Source of the DNA: Rallus limicola
Lineage: Eukaryota > Chordata > Aves > Gruiformes > Rallidae
Direction: 5' to 3'
Assembly (NCBI GenBank): GCA_022605955.1
Contig: JAKCOZ010000316.1
Location: forward strand, 62,001-126,000
DNA length: 64,000 bases
Shown: piece after piece, positions 35,530 to 47,700 of the stretch
How positions within the stretch are numbered: position 1 is the stretch's first letter
How the letters are laid out: the number at the start of each line of letters is the position of its first letter
The notes under the pieces: model-generated
What the model was told of the DNA's origin: nothing
Databases searched by the model: none
The model's input: the letters and a program-made list of their open reading frames with translations, nothing else
Program-made: the position numbers and the translations under genes

Positions 35530-37509
35530 AAAACATGCTAAACGTCCAGCAATAACTCCCAAAGTAAAGAAGCTAGGCATGAAAGGCATAGCTTGTCTGA
35601 AACCTCCTAACAGGACACACAAGCAGACCCTGTCACTTTGGCTCTCAGCCTTTTCCTTTGCCTGGAAAGAGGGAACATGCCTGGAACCTCCTACGGTGCT
35701 TTTCTCGGCCCTAGCAGACTGCAGTTCAAAACATGCTAAACGTCCAGCAATAACTCCCAAAGTAAAGTAGCTAGGACTGAAAGGCATAGCTTGTCTGAAA
35801 CCTCCTAACAGGACACACAAGCAGACCCTGTCACTTTGGCTCTCAGCCTTTTCCTTTGCCTGGAAAGAGGGAACATGCCTGGAACCTCCTACGGTGCTTT
35901 TCTCGGCCCTAACAGACTGCAGTTCAAAACATGCTAAACGTCCAGCAATAACTCCCAAAGTAAAGAAGCTAGGCATGAAAGGCATAGCTTGTCTGAAACC
36001 TCCTAACAGGACTCACAAGCAGACCCTGTCACTTTGGCTCTCAGCCTTTTCCTTTGCCTGGAAAGAGGGAACATGCCTGGAACCTCCTACGGTGCTTTTC
36101 TCGGCCCTAGCAGACTGCAGTTCAAAACATGGTAAACGTCCAGCAATAACTCCCAAAGTAAAGAAGCTAGGACTGAAAGGCATAGCTTGTCTGAAACCTC
36201 CTAACAGGACACACAAGCAGACCCTGTCACTTTGGCTCTCAGCCTTTTCCATTGCCTGGAAAGAGGGAACATGCCTGGAACCTCCTACGGTGCTTTTCTC
36301 GGCCCTAGCAGACTGCAGTTCAAAACATGCTAAACGTCCAGCAATAACTCCCAAAGTAAAGAAGCTAGGACTGAAAGGCATAGCTTGTCTGAAACCTCCT
36401 AACAGGACTCACAAGCAGACCCTGTCACTTTGGCTCTCAGCCTTTTCCTTTGCCTGGAAAGAGGGAACATGCCTGGAACCTCCTACGGTGCTTTTCTCGG
36501 CCCTAGCAGACTGCAGTTCAAAACATGCTAAACGTCCAGCAATAACTCCCAAAGTAAAGAAGCTAGGCATGAAAGGCATAGCTTGTCTGAAACCTCCTAA
36601 CAGGACACACAAGCAGACCCTGTCACTTTGGCTCTCAGCCTTTTCCTTTGCCTGGAAAGAGGGAACATGCCTGGAACCTCCTACGGTGCTTTTCTCGGCC
36701 CTAGCAGACTGCAGTTCAAAACATGCTAAACGTCCAGCAATAACTCCCAAAGTAAAGAAGCTAGGACTGAAAGGCATAGCTTGTCTGAAACCTCCTAACA
36801 GGACACACAAGCAGACCCTGTCACTTTGGCTCTCAGCCTTTTCCTTTGCCTGGAAAGAGGGAACATGCCTGGAACCTCCTACGGTGCTTTTCTCGGCCCT
36901 AGCAGACTGCAGTTCAAAACATGCTAAACGTCCAGCAATAACTCCCAAAGTAAAGAAGCTAGGCATGAAAGGCATAGCTTGTCTGAAACCTCCTAACAGG
37001 ACACACAAGCAGACCCTGTCACTTTGGCTCTCAGCCTTTTCCTTTGCCTGGAAAGAGGGAACATGCCTGGAACCTCCTACGGTGCTTTTCTCGGCCCTAG
37101 CAGACTGCAGTTCAAAACATGCTAAACGTCCAGCAATAACTCCCAAAGTAAAGAAGCTAGGCATGAAAGGCATAGCTTGTCTGAAACCTCCTAAAAGGAC
37201 ACACAAGCAGACCCTGTCACTTTGGCTCTCAGCCTTTTCCTTTGCCTGGAAAGAGGGAACATGCCTGGAACCTCCTACGGTGCTTTTCTCGGCCCTAGCA
37301 GACTGCAGTTCAAAACATGCTAAACGTCCAGCAATAACTCCCAAAGTAAAGAAGCTAGGCATGAAAGGCATAGCTTGTCTGAAACCTCCTAACAGGACTC
37401 ACAAGCAGACCCTGTCACTTTGGCTCTCAGCCTTTTCCTTTGCCTGGAAAGAGGGAACATGCCTGGAACCTCCTACGGTGCTTTTCTCGGCCCTAGCAGA
37501 CTGCAGTTC
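35530..37509 (-). repeat. 10-monomer unit, copy 2 (1,980 bp)
   Basis: It carries all the landmarks of copy 1 at +1,980 bp with the consensus base at the four differing positions. The following interval lacks the AAAGTAGCTAGG landmark at the next expected place (about 37746), so there are two copies only. Confidence 0.9.
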
Positions 37510-39627
37510 AAAACATGCTAAACGTCCAGCAATAACTCCCAAAGTAAAGAAGCTAGGCATGAAAGGCATAGCTTGTCTGAAACCTCCTAACAGGACTCAC
37601 AAGCAGACCCTGTCACTTTGGCTCTCAGCCTTTTCCTTTGCCTGGAAAGAGGGAACATGCCTGGAACCTCCTACGGTGCTTTTCTCGGCCCTAGCAGACT
37701 GCAGTTCAAAACATGCTAAACGTCCAGCAATAACTCCCAAAGTAAAGAAGCTAGGCATGAAAGGCATAGCTTGTCTGAAACCTCCTAACAGGACACACAA
37801 GCAGACCCTGTCACTTTGGCTCTCAGCCTTTTCCTTTGCCTGGAAAGAGGGAACATGCCTGGAACCTCCTACGGTGCTTTTCTCGGCCCTAGCAGACTGC
37901 AGTTCAAAACATGCTAAACGTCCAGCAATAACTCCCAAAGTAAAGAAGCTAGGACTGAAAGGCATAGCTTGTCTGAAACCTCCTAACAGGACACACAAGC
38001 AGACCCTGTCACTTTGGCTCTCAGCCTTTTCCTTTGCCTGGAAAGAGGGAACATGCCAGGAACCTCCTACGGTGCTTTTCTCGGCCCTAGCAGACTGCAG
38101 TTCAAAACATGCTAAACGTCCAGCAATAACTCCCAAAGTAAAGAAGCTAGGCATGAAAGGCATAGCTTGTCTGAAACCTCCTAACAGGACACACAAGCAG
38201 ACCCTGTCACTTTGGCTCTCAGCCTTTTCCTTTGCCTGGAAAGAGGGAACATACCTGCTACCTCCTACGGTGCTTTTCTCGGCCCTAGCAGACTGCAGTT
38301 CAAAACATGCTAAACGTCCAGCAATAACTCCCAAAGTAAAGAAGCTAGGCATGAAAGGCATAGCTTGTCTGAAACCTCCTAACAGGACACACAAGCAGAC
38401 CCTGTCACTTTGGCTCTCAGCCTTTTCCTTTGCCTGGAAAGAGGGAACATGCCTGGAACCTCCTACGGTGCTTTTCTCGGCCCTAGCAGACTGCAGTTCA
38501 AAACATGCTAAACGTCCAGCAATAACTCCCAAAGTAAAGAAGCTAGGCATGAAAGGCATAGCTTGTCTGAAACATCCTAAAAGGACTCAAAAGCAGACCC
38601 TGTCACTTTGGCTCTCAGCCTTTTCCTTTGCCTGGAAAGAGGGAACATGCCTGGAACTTCCTACGGTGCTTTTCTCGGCCCTAGCATACTGCAGTTCAAA
38701 ACATGCTAAACGTCCAGCAATAACTCCCAAAGTAAAGAAGCTAGGCATGAAAGGCATAGCTTGTCTGAAACCTCCTAACAGGACACACAAGCAGACCCTG
38801 TCACTTTGGCTCTCAGCCTTTTCCTTTGCCTGGAAAGAGGGAACATGCCTGGAACCTCCTACGGTGCTTTTCTCGGCCCTAGCAGACTGCAGTTCAAAAC
38901 ATGCTAAACGTCCAGCAATAACTCCCAAAGTAAAGAAGCTAGGCATGAAAGGCATAGCTTGTCTGAAACCTCCTAACAGGACACACAAGCAGACCCTGTC
39001 ACTTTGGCTCTCAGCCTTTTCCTTTGCCTGGAAAGAGGGAACATGCCTGGAACCTCCTACGGTGCTTTTCTCAGCCCTAGCAGACTGCAGTTCAAAACAT
39101 GCTAAACGTCCAGCAATAACTCCCAAAGTAAAGAAGCTAGGACTGAAAGGCATAGCTTGTCTGAAACCTCCAAACAGGACACACAAGCAGACCCTGTCAC
39201 TTTGGCTCTCAGCCTTTTCCTTTGCCTGGAAAGAGGGAACATGCCTGGAACCTCCTACGGTGCTTTTCTCGGCCCTAGCAGACTGCAGTTCAAAACATGC
39301 TAAACGTCCAGCAATAACTCCCAAAGTAAAGAAGCTAGGACTGAAAGGCATAGCTTGTCTGAAACCTCCTAACAGGACACACAAGCAGACCCTGTCACTT
39401 TGGCTCTCAGCCTTTTCCTTTGCCTGGAAAGAGGGAACATGCCTGGAACCTCCTACGGTGCTTTTCTCGGCCCTAGCAGACTGCAGTTCAAAACATGCTA
39501 AACGTCCAGCAATAACTCCCAAAGTAAAGAAGCTAGGCATGAAAGGCATAGCTTGTCTGAAACCTCCTAACAGGACACACAAGCAGACCCTGTCACTTTG
39601 GCTCTCAGCCTTTTCCTTTGCCTGGAA
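37510..39627 (-). repeat. Unordered satellite monomers
   Basis: No long-range order was found. Private marks are ATGCCAGGAACC at about 38056 and a cluster of changes at 38573-38692 (ACATCCTAAAAGG, CTCAAAAGC, GGAACTTCC, CTAGCATACT) concentrated in about one monomer. The first TCTCAGCCC and CCAAACAGG alleles of this arm appear near 39073 and 39172. Confidence 0.75.
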
Positions 39628-41211
39628 TGAGGGAACATACCTGCTACCTCCTACAGTGCTTTTCTCGGCCCTAGCAGACTGCAGTTCAAAACATGCTAAA
39701 CGTCCAGCAATAACTCCCAAAGTAAAGAAGCTAGGACTGAAAGGCATAGCTTGTCTGAAACCTCCTAACAGGACACACAAGCAGACCCTGTCACTTTGGC
39801 TCTCAGCCTTTTCCTTTGCCTGGAAAGAGGGAACATGCCTGGAACCTCCTACGGTGCTTTTCTCGGTCCTAGCAGACTGCAGTTCAAAACATGCTAAACG
39901 TCCAGCAATAACTCCCAAAGTAAAGAAGCTAGGCATGAAAGGCATAGCTTGTCTGAAACCTCCTAACAGGACACACAAGCAGACCCTGTCACTTTGGCTC
40001 TCAGCCTTTTCCTTTGCCTGGAAAGAGGGAACATACCTGCTACCTCCTACGGTGCTTTTCTCGGCCCTAGCAGACTGCAGTTCAAAACATGCTAAACGTC
40101 CAGCAATAACTCCCAAAGTAAAGAAGCTAGGACTGAAAGGCATAGCTTGTCTGAAACCTCCTAACAGGACACACAAGCAGACCCTGTCACTTTGGCTCTC
40201 AGCCTTTTCCTTTGCCTGGAAAGAGGGAACATGCCTGGAACCACCTACGGTGCTTTTCTCGGCCCTAGCAGACTGCAGTTCAAAACATGCTAAACGTCCA
40301 GCAATAACTCCCAAAGTAAAGAAGCTAGGCATGAAAGGCATAGCTTGTCTGAAACCTCCTAACAGGACACACAAGCAGACCCTGTCACTTTGGCTCTCAG
40401 CCTTTTCCTTTGCCTGGAATGAGGGAACATACCTGCTACCTCCTACAGTGCTTTTCTCGGCCCTAGCAGACTGCAGTTCAAAACATGCTAAACGTCCAGC
40501 AATAACTCCCAAAGTAAAGAAGCTAGGCATGAAAGGCATAGCTTGTCTGAAACCTCCTAACAGGACACACAAGCAGACCCTGTCACTTTGGCTCTCAGCC
40601 TTTTCCTTTGCCTGGAAAGAGGGAACATGCCTGGAACCTCCTACGGTGCTTTTCTCGGTCCTAGCAGACTGCAGTTCAAAACATGCTAAACGTCCAGCAA
40701 TAACTCCCAAAGTAAAGAAGCTAGGCATGAAAGGCATAGCTTGTCTGAAACCTCCTAACAGGACACACAAGCAGACCCTGTCACTTTGGCTCTCAGCCTT
40801 TTCCTTTGCCTGGAAAGAGGGAACATACCTGCTACCTCCTACGGTGCTTTTCTCGGCCCTAGCAGACTGCAGTTCAAAACATGCTAAACGTCCAGCAATA
40901 ACTCCCAAAGTAAAGAAGCTAGGACTGAAAGGCATAGCTTGTCTGAAACCTCCTAACAGGACACACAAGCAGACCCTGTCACTTTGGCTCTCAGCCTTTT
41001 CCTTTGCCTGGAAAGAGGGAACATGCCTGGAACCTCCTACGGTGCTTTTCTCGGCCCTAGCAGACTGCAGTTCAAAACATGCTAAACGTCCAGCAATAAC
41101 TCCCAAAGTAAAGAAGCTAGGCATGAAAGGCATAGCTTGTCTGAAACCTCCTAACAGGACACACAAGCAGACCCTGTCACTTTGGCTCTCAGCCTTTTCC
41201 TTTGCCTGGAA
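39628..41211 (-). repeat. 4-monomer duplication (2 x 792 bp)
   Basis: The TGGAATGAGG allele at 39628 and the TCTCGGTCC allele at 39867 recur at 40420 and 40659, both +792 bp. The copies differ at one S/M-type site (about 39734 versus 40526) and at CCACCTACGG (about 40243). Confidence 0.8.
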
Positions 41212-42650
41212 AGAGGGAACATGCCTGGAACCTCCTACGGTGCTTTTCTCGGCCCTAGCAGACTGCAGTTCAAAACATGCTAAACGTCCAGCAATAACTC
41301 CCAAAGTAAAGAAGCTAGGCATGAAAGGCATAGCTTGTCTGAAACCTCCTAACAGGACACACAAGCAGACCCTGTCACTTTGGCTCTCAGCCTTTTCCTT
41401 TGCCTGGAAAGAGGGAACATGCCTGGAACCTCCTACGGTGCTTTTCTCGGCCCTAGCAGACTGCAGTTCAAAACATGCTAAACGTCCAGCAATAACTCCC
41501 AAAGTAAAGAAGCTAGGCATGAAAGGCATAGCTTGTCTGAAACCTCCTAACAGGACACACAAGCAGACCCTGTCACTTTGGCTCTCAGCCTTTTCCTTTG
41601 CCTGGAATGAGGGAACATACCTGCTACCTCCTACAGTGCTTTTCTCGGCCCTAGCAGACTGCAGTTCAAAACATGCTAAACGTCCAGCAATAACTCCCAA
41701 AGTAAAGAAGCTAGGCATGAAAGGCATAGCTTGTCTGAAACCTCCTAACAGGACACACAAGCAGACCCTGTCACTTTGGCTCTCAGCCTTTTCCTTTGCC
41801 TGGAAAGAGGGAACATGCCTGGAACCTCCTACGGTGCTTTTCTCGGCCCTAGCAGACTGCAGTTCAAAACATGCTAAACGTCCAGCAATAACTCCCAAAG
41901 TAAAGAAGCTAGGACTGAAAGGCATAGCTTGTCTGAAACCTCCTAACAGGACACACAAGCAGACCCTGTCACTTTGGCTCTCAGCCTTTTCCTTTGCCTG
42001 GAAAGAGGGAACATGCCTGGAACCTCCTACGGTGCTTTTCTCGGCCCTAGCAGACTGCAGTTCAAAACATGCTAAACGTCCAGCAATAACTCCCAAAGTA
42101 AAGAAGCTAGGCATGAAAGGCATAGCTTGTCTGAAACCTCCTAACAGGACACACAAGCAGACCCTGTCACTTTGGCTCTCAGCCTTTTCCTTTGCCTGGA
42201 ATGAGGGAACATACCTGCTACCTCCTACAGTGCTTTTCTCGGCCCTAGCAGACTGCAGTTCAAAACATGCTAAACGTCCAGCAATAACTCCCAAAGTAAA
42301 GAAGCTAGGCATGAAAGGCATAGCTTGTCTGAAACCTCCTAACAGGACACACAAGCAGACCCTGTCACTTTGGCTCTCAGCCTTTTCCTTTGCCTGGAAA
42401 GAGGGAACATACCTGCTACCTCCTACGGTGCTTTTCTCGGCCCTAGCAGACTGCAGTTCAAAACATGCTAAACGTCCAGCAATAACTCCCAAAGTAAAGA
42501 AGCTAGGACTGAAAGGCATAGCTTGTCTGAAACCTCCTAACAGGACACACAAGCAGACCCTGTCACTTTGGCTCTCAGCCTTTTCCTTTGCCTGGAAAGA
42601 GGGAACATGCCTGGAACCTCCTACGGTGCTTTTCTCGGCCCTAGCAGACT

Positions 42651-43380
42651 TCAGTTCAAAACATGCTAAACGTCCAGCAATAACTCCCAAAGTAAAGAAG
42701 CTAGGCATGAAAGGCATAGCTTGTCTGAAACCTCCTAACAGGACACACAAGCAGACCCTGTCACTTTGGCTCTCAGCCTTTTCCTTTGCCTGGAAAGAGG
42801 GAACATGCCTGGAACCTCCTACGGTGCTTTTCTCGGTCCTAGCAGACTGCAGTTCAAAACATGCTAAACGTCCAGCAATAACTCCCAAAGTAAAGAAGCT
42901 AGGCATGAAAGGCATAGCTTGTCTGAAACCTCCTAACAGGACACACAAGCAGACCCTGTCACTTTGGCTCTCAGCCTTTTCCTTTGCCTGGAAAGAGGGA
43001 ACATACCTGCTACCTCCTACGGTGCTTTTCTCGGCCTTAGCAGACTGCAGTTCAAAACATGCTAAACGTCCAGCAATAACTCCCAAAGTAAAGAAGCTAG
43101 GACTGAAAGGCATAGCTTGTCTGAAACCTCCTAACAGGACACACAAGCAGACCCTGTCACTTTGGCTCTCAGCCTTTTCCTTTGCCTGGAAAGAGGGAAC
43201 ATGCCTGGAACCTCCTACGGTGCTTTTCTCGGCCCTAGCAGACTGCAGTTCAAAACATGCTAAACGTCCAGCAATAACTCCCAAAGTAAAGAAGCTAGGC
43301 ATGAAAGGCATAGCTTGTCTGAAACCTCCTAACAGGACACACAAGCAGACCCTGTCACTTTGGCTCTCAGCCTTTTCCTT
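42651..43380 (-). repeat. Segment duplicated at a 7-monomer offset, copy 1
   Basis: Three linked rare alleles lie here: CAGACTTCAG at 42651 (destroys the CTGCAG site), TCTCGGTCC at 42837 and GGCCTTAGC at 43037. All three recur exactly 1,386 bp (7 x 198) downstream. Confidence 0.85.
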
Positions 43381-44036
43381 TGCCTGGAAAGAGGGAACAT
43401 ACCTGCTACCTCCTACAGTGCTTTTCTCGGCCCTAGCAGACTTCAGTTCAAAACATGCTAAACGTCCAGCAATAACTCCCAAAGTAAAGAAGCTAGGCAT
43501 GAAAGGCATAGCTTGTCTGAAACCTCCTAACAGGACACACAAGCAGACCCTGTCACTTTGGCTCTCAGCCTTTTCCTTTGCCTGGAAAGAGGGAACATGC
43601 CTGGAACCTCCTACGGTGCTTTTCTCGGCCCTAGCAGACTGCAGTTCAAAACATGCTAAACGTCCAGCAATAACTCCCAAAGTAAAGAAGCTAGGCATGA
43701 AAGGCATAGCTTGTCTGAAACCTCCTAACAGGACACACAAGCAGACCCTGTCACTTTGGCTCTCAGCCTTTTCCTTTGCCTGGAATGAGGGAACATACCT
43801 GCTACCTCCTACAGTGCTTTTCTCGGCCCTAGCAGACTGCAGTTCAAAACATGCTAAACGTCCAGCAATAACTCCCAAAGTAAAGAAGCTAGGCATGAAA
43901 GGCATAGCTTGTCTGAAACCTCCTAACAGGACACACAAGCAGACCCTGTCACTTTGGCTCTCAGCCTTTTCCTTTGCCTGGAATGAGGGAACATACCTGC
44001 TACCTCCTACAGTGCTTTTCTCGGCCCTAGCAGACT

Positions 44037-44766
44037 TCAGTTCAAAACATGCTAAACGTCCAGCAATAACTCCCAAAGTAAAGAAGCTAGGCATGAAAGG
44101 CATAGCTTGTCTGAAACCTCCTAACAGGACACACAAGCAGACCCTGTCACTTTTGCTCTCAGCCTTTTCCTTTGCCTGGAAAGAGGGAACATGCCTGGAA
44201 CCTCCTACGGTGCTTTTCTCGGTCCTAGCAGACTGCAGTTCAAAACATGCTAAACGTCCAGCAATAACTCCCAAAGTAAAGAAGCTAGGCATGAAAGGCA
44301 TAGCTTGTCTGAAACCTCCTAACAGGACACACAAGCAGACCCTGTCACTTTGGCTCTCAGCCTTTTCCTTTGCCTGGAAAGAGGGAACATACCTGCTACC
44401 TCCTACGGTGCTTTTCTCGGCCTTAGCAGACTGCAGTTCAAAACATGCTAAACGTCCAGCAATAACTCCCAAAGTAAAGAAGCTAGGACTGAAAGGCATA
44501 GCTTGTCTGAAACCTCCTAACAGGACACACAAGCAGACCCTGTCACTTTGGCTCTCAGCCTTTTCCTTTGCCTGGAAAGAGGGAACATGCCTGGAACCTC
44601 CTACGGTGCTTTTCTCGGCCCTAGCAGACTGCAGTTCAAAACATGCTAAACGTCCAGCAATAACTCCCAAAGTAAAGAAGCTAGGCATGAAAGGCATAGC
44701 TTGTCTGAAACCTCCTAACAGGACACACAAGCAGACCCTGTCACTTTGGCTCTCAGCCTTTTCCTT
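44037..44766 (-). repeat. Segment duplicated at a 7-monomer offset, copy 2
   Basis: The linked alleles recur at 44037, 44223 and 44423. A private CACTTTTGCTC at about 44154 separates it from copy 1. After about 44766 the orders diverge. The CTTCAG allele also occurs alone at 43443. Confidence 0.85.
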
Positions 44767-47700
44767 TGCCTGGAAAGAGGGAACATGCCTGGAACCTCCT
44801 ACGGTGCTTTTCTCGGCCCTAGCAGACTGCAGTTCAAAACATGCTAAACGTCCAGCAATAACTCCCAAAGTAAAGAAGCTAGGCATGAAAGGCATAGCTT
44901 GTCTGAAACCTCCTAACAGGACACACAAGCAGACCCTGTCACTTTGGCTCTCAGCCTTTTCCTTTGCCTGGAAAGAGGGAACATGCCTGGAACCTCCTAC
45001 GGTGCTTTTCTCAGCCCTAGCAGACTGCAGTTCAAAACATGCTAAACGTCCAGCAATAACTCCCAAAGTAAAGAAGCTAGGACAGAAAGGCATAGCTTGT
45101 CTGAAACCTCCAAACAGGACACACAAGCAGACCCTTTCACTTTGGCTCTCAGCCTTTTCCTTTGCCTGGAAAGAGGGAACATGCCTGGAACCTCCTACGG
45201 TGCTTTTCTCGGCCCTAGCAGACTGCAGTTCAAAACATGCTAAACGTCCAGCAATAACTCCCAAAGTAAAGAAGCTAGGCATGAAAGGCATAGCTTGTCT
45301 GAAACCTCCTAACAGGACACACAAGCAGACCCTGTCACTTTGGCTCTCAGCCTTTTCCTTTGCCTGGAAAGAGGGAACATGCCTGGAACCTCCTACGGTG
45401 CTTTTCTCGGCCCTAGCAGACTGCAGTTCAAAACATGCTAAACGTCCAGCAATAACTCCCAAAGTAAAGAAGCTAGGCATGAAAGGCATAGCTTGTCTGA
45501 AACCTCCTAACAGGACACACAAGCAGACCCTGTCACTTTGGCTCTCAGCCTTTTCTTTTGCCTGGAATGAGGGAACATACCTGCTACCTCCTACGGTGCT
45601 TTTCTCGGCCCTAGCAGACTGCAGTTCAAAACATGCTAAACGTCCAGCAATAACTCCCAAAGTAAAGAAGCTAGGACTGAAAGGCATAGCTTGTCTGAAA
45701 CCTCCTAACAGGACACACAAGCAGACCCTGTCACTTTGGCTCTCAGCCTTTTCCTTTGCCTGGAAAGAGGGAACATGCCTGGAACCTCCTACGGTGCTTT
45801 TCTCGGCCCTAGCAGACTGCAGTTCAAAACATGCTAAACGTCCAGCAATAACTCCCAAAGTAAAGAAGCTAGGCATGAAAGGCATAGCTTGTCTGAAACC
45901 TCCTAACAGGACACACAAGCAGACCCTGTCACTTTGGCTCTCAGCCTTTTCCTTTACCTGGAAAGAGGGAACATGCCTGGAACCTCCTACGGTGCTTTTC
46001 TCGGCCCTAGCAGACTGCAGTTCAAAACATGCTAAACGTCCAGCAATAACTCCCAAAGTAAAGAAGCTAGGCATGAAAGGCATAGCTTGTCTGAAACCTC
46101 CTAACAGGACACACAAGCAGACCCTGTCACTTTGGCTCTCAGCCTTTTCCTTTGCCTGGAAAGAGGGAACATACCTGCTACCTCCAACGGTGCTTTTCTC
46201 GGCCCTAGCAGACTGCAGTTCAAAACATGCTAAACGTCCAGCAATAACTCCCAAAGTAAAGAAGCTAGGCATGAAAGGCATAGCTTGTCTGAAACCTCCT
46301 AACAGGACTCACAAGCAGACCCTGTCACTTTGGCTCTCAGCCTTTTCCTTTGCCTGGAAAGAGGGAACATGCCTGGAACCTCCTACGGTGCTTTTCTCGG
46401 CCCTAGCAGACTGCAGTTCAAAACATGCTAAACGTCCAGCAATAACTCCCAAAGTAAAGAAGCTAGGCATGAAAGGCATAGCTTGTCTGAAACCTCCTAA
46501 CAGGACACACAAGCAGACCCTGTCACTTTGGCTCTCAGCCTTTTCCTTTGCCTGGAAAGAGGGAACATGCCTGGAACCTCCTACGGTGCTTTTCTCGGCC
46601 CTAGCAGACTGCAGTTCAAAACATGCTAAACGTCCAGCAATAACTCCCAAAGTAAAGAAGCTAGGCATGAAAGGCATAGCTTGTCTGAAACCTCCTAACA
46701 GGACACACAAGCAGACCCTGTCACTTTGGCTCTCAGCCTTTTCCTTTGCCTGGAAAGAGGGAACATGCCTGGAACCTCCTACGGTGCTTTTCTCAGCCCT
46801 AGCAGACTGCAGTTCAAAACATGCTAAACGTCCAGCAATAACTCCCAAAGTAAAGAAGCTAGGCATGAAAGGAATAGCTTGTCTGAAACCTCCTAACAGG
46901 ACTCACAAGCAGACCCTGTCACTTTGGCTCTCAGCCTTTTCCTTTGCCTGGAAAGAGGGAACATGCCTGGAACCTCCTACGGTGCTTTTCTCGGCCCTAG
47001 CAGACTGCAGTTCAAAACATGCTAAACGTCCAGCAATAACTCCCAAAGTAAAGAAGCTAGGCATGAAAGGCATAGCTTGTCTGAAACCTCCTAACACGAC
47101 ACACAAGCAGACCCTGTCACTTTGGCTCTCAGCCTTTTCCTTTGCCTGGAAAGAGGGAACATGCCTGGAACCTCCTACGGTGCTTTTCTCGGCCCTAGCA
47201 GACTGCAGTTCAAAACATGCTAAACGTCCAGCAATAACTCCCAAAGTAAAGAAGCTAGGCATGAAAGGCATAGCTTGTCTGAAACCTCCTAACAGGACAC
47301 ACAAGCAGACCCTGTCACTTTGGCTCTCAGCCTTTTCCTTTGCCTGGAAAGAGGGAACATGCCTGGAACCTCCTACGGTGCTTTTCTCGGCCCTAGCAGA
47401 CTGCAGTTCAAAACATGCTAAACGTCCAGCAATAACTCCCAAAGTAAAGAAGCTAGGCATGAAAGGCATAGCTTGTCTGAAACCTCCTAACAGGACACAC
47501 AAGCAGACCCTGTCACTTTGGCTCTCAGCCTTTTCCTTTGCCTGGAAAGAGGGAACATGCCTGGAACCTCCTACGGTGCTTTTCTCGGCCCTAGCAGACT
47601 GCAGTTCAAAACATGCTAAACGTCCAGCAATAACTCCCAAAGTATAGAGGCTAGGACTGAAAGGCATAGCTTGTCTGAAACCTCCTAACAGGACACACAA

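Noticed and set aside
43787..47647. 47641 AGTATAG as the start of an earlier 3,960-bp HOR unit
   Set aside because: It is exactly 3,960 bp before 51601, but it is a different allele (AGTATAGAGG with ordinary ACTCCC) and the landmarks in between do not line up with the later units, so the spacing is probably chance.
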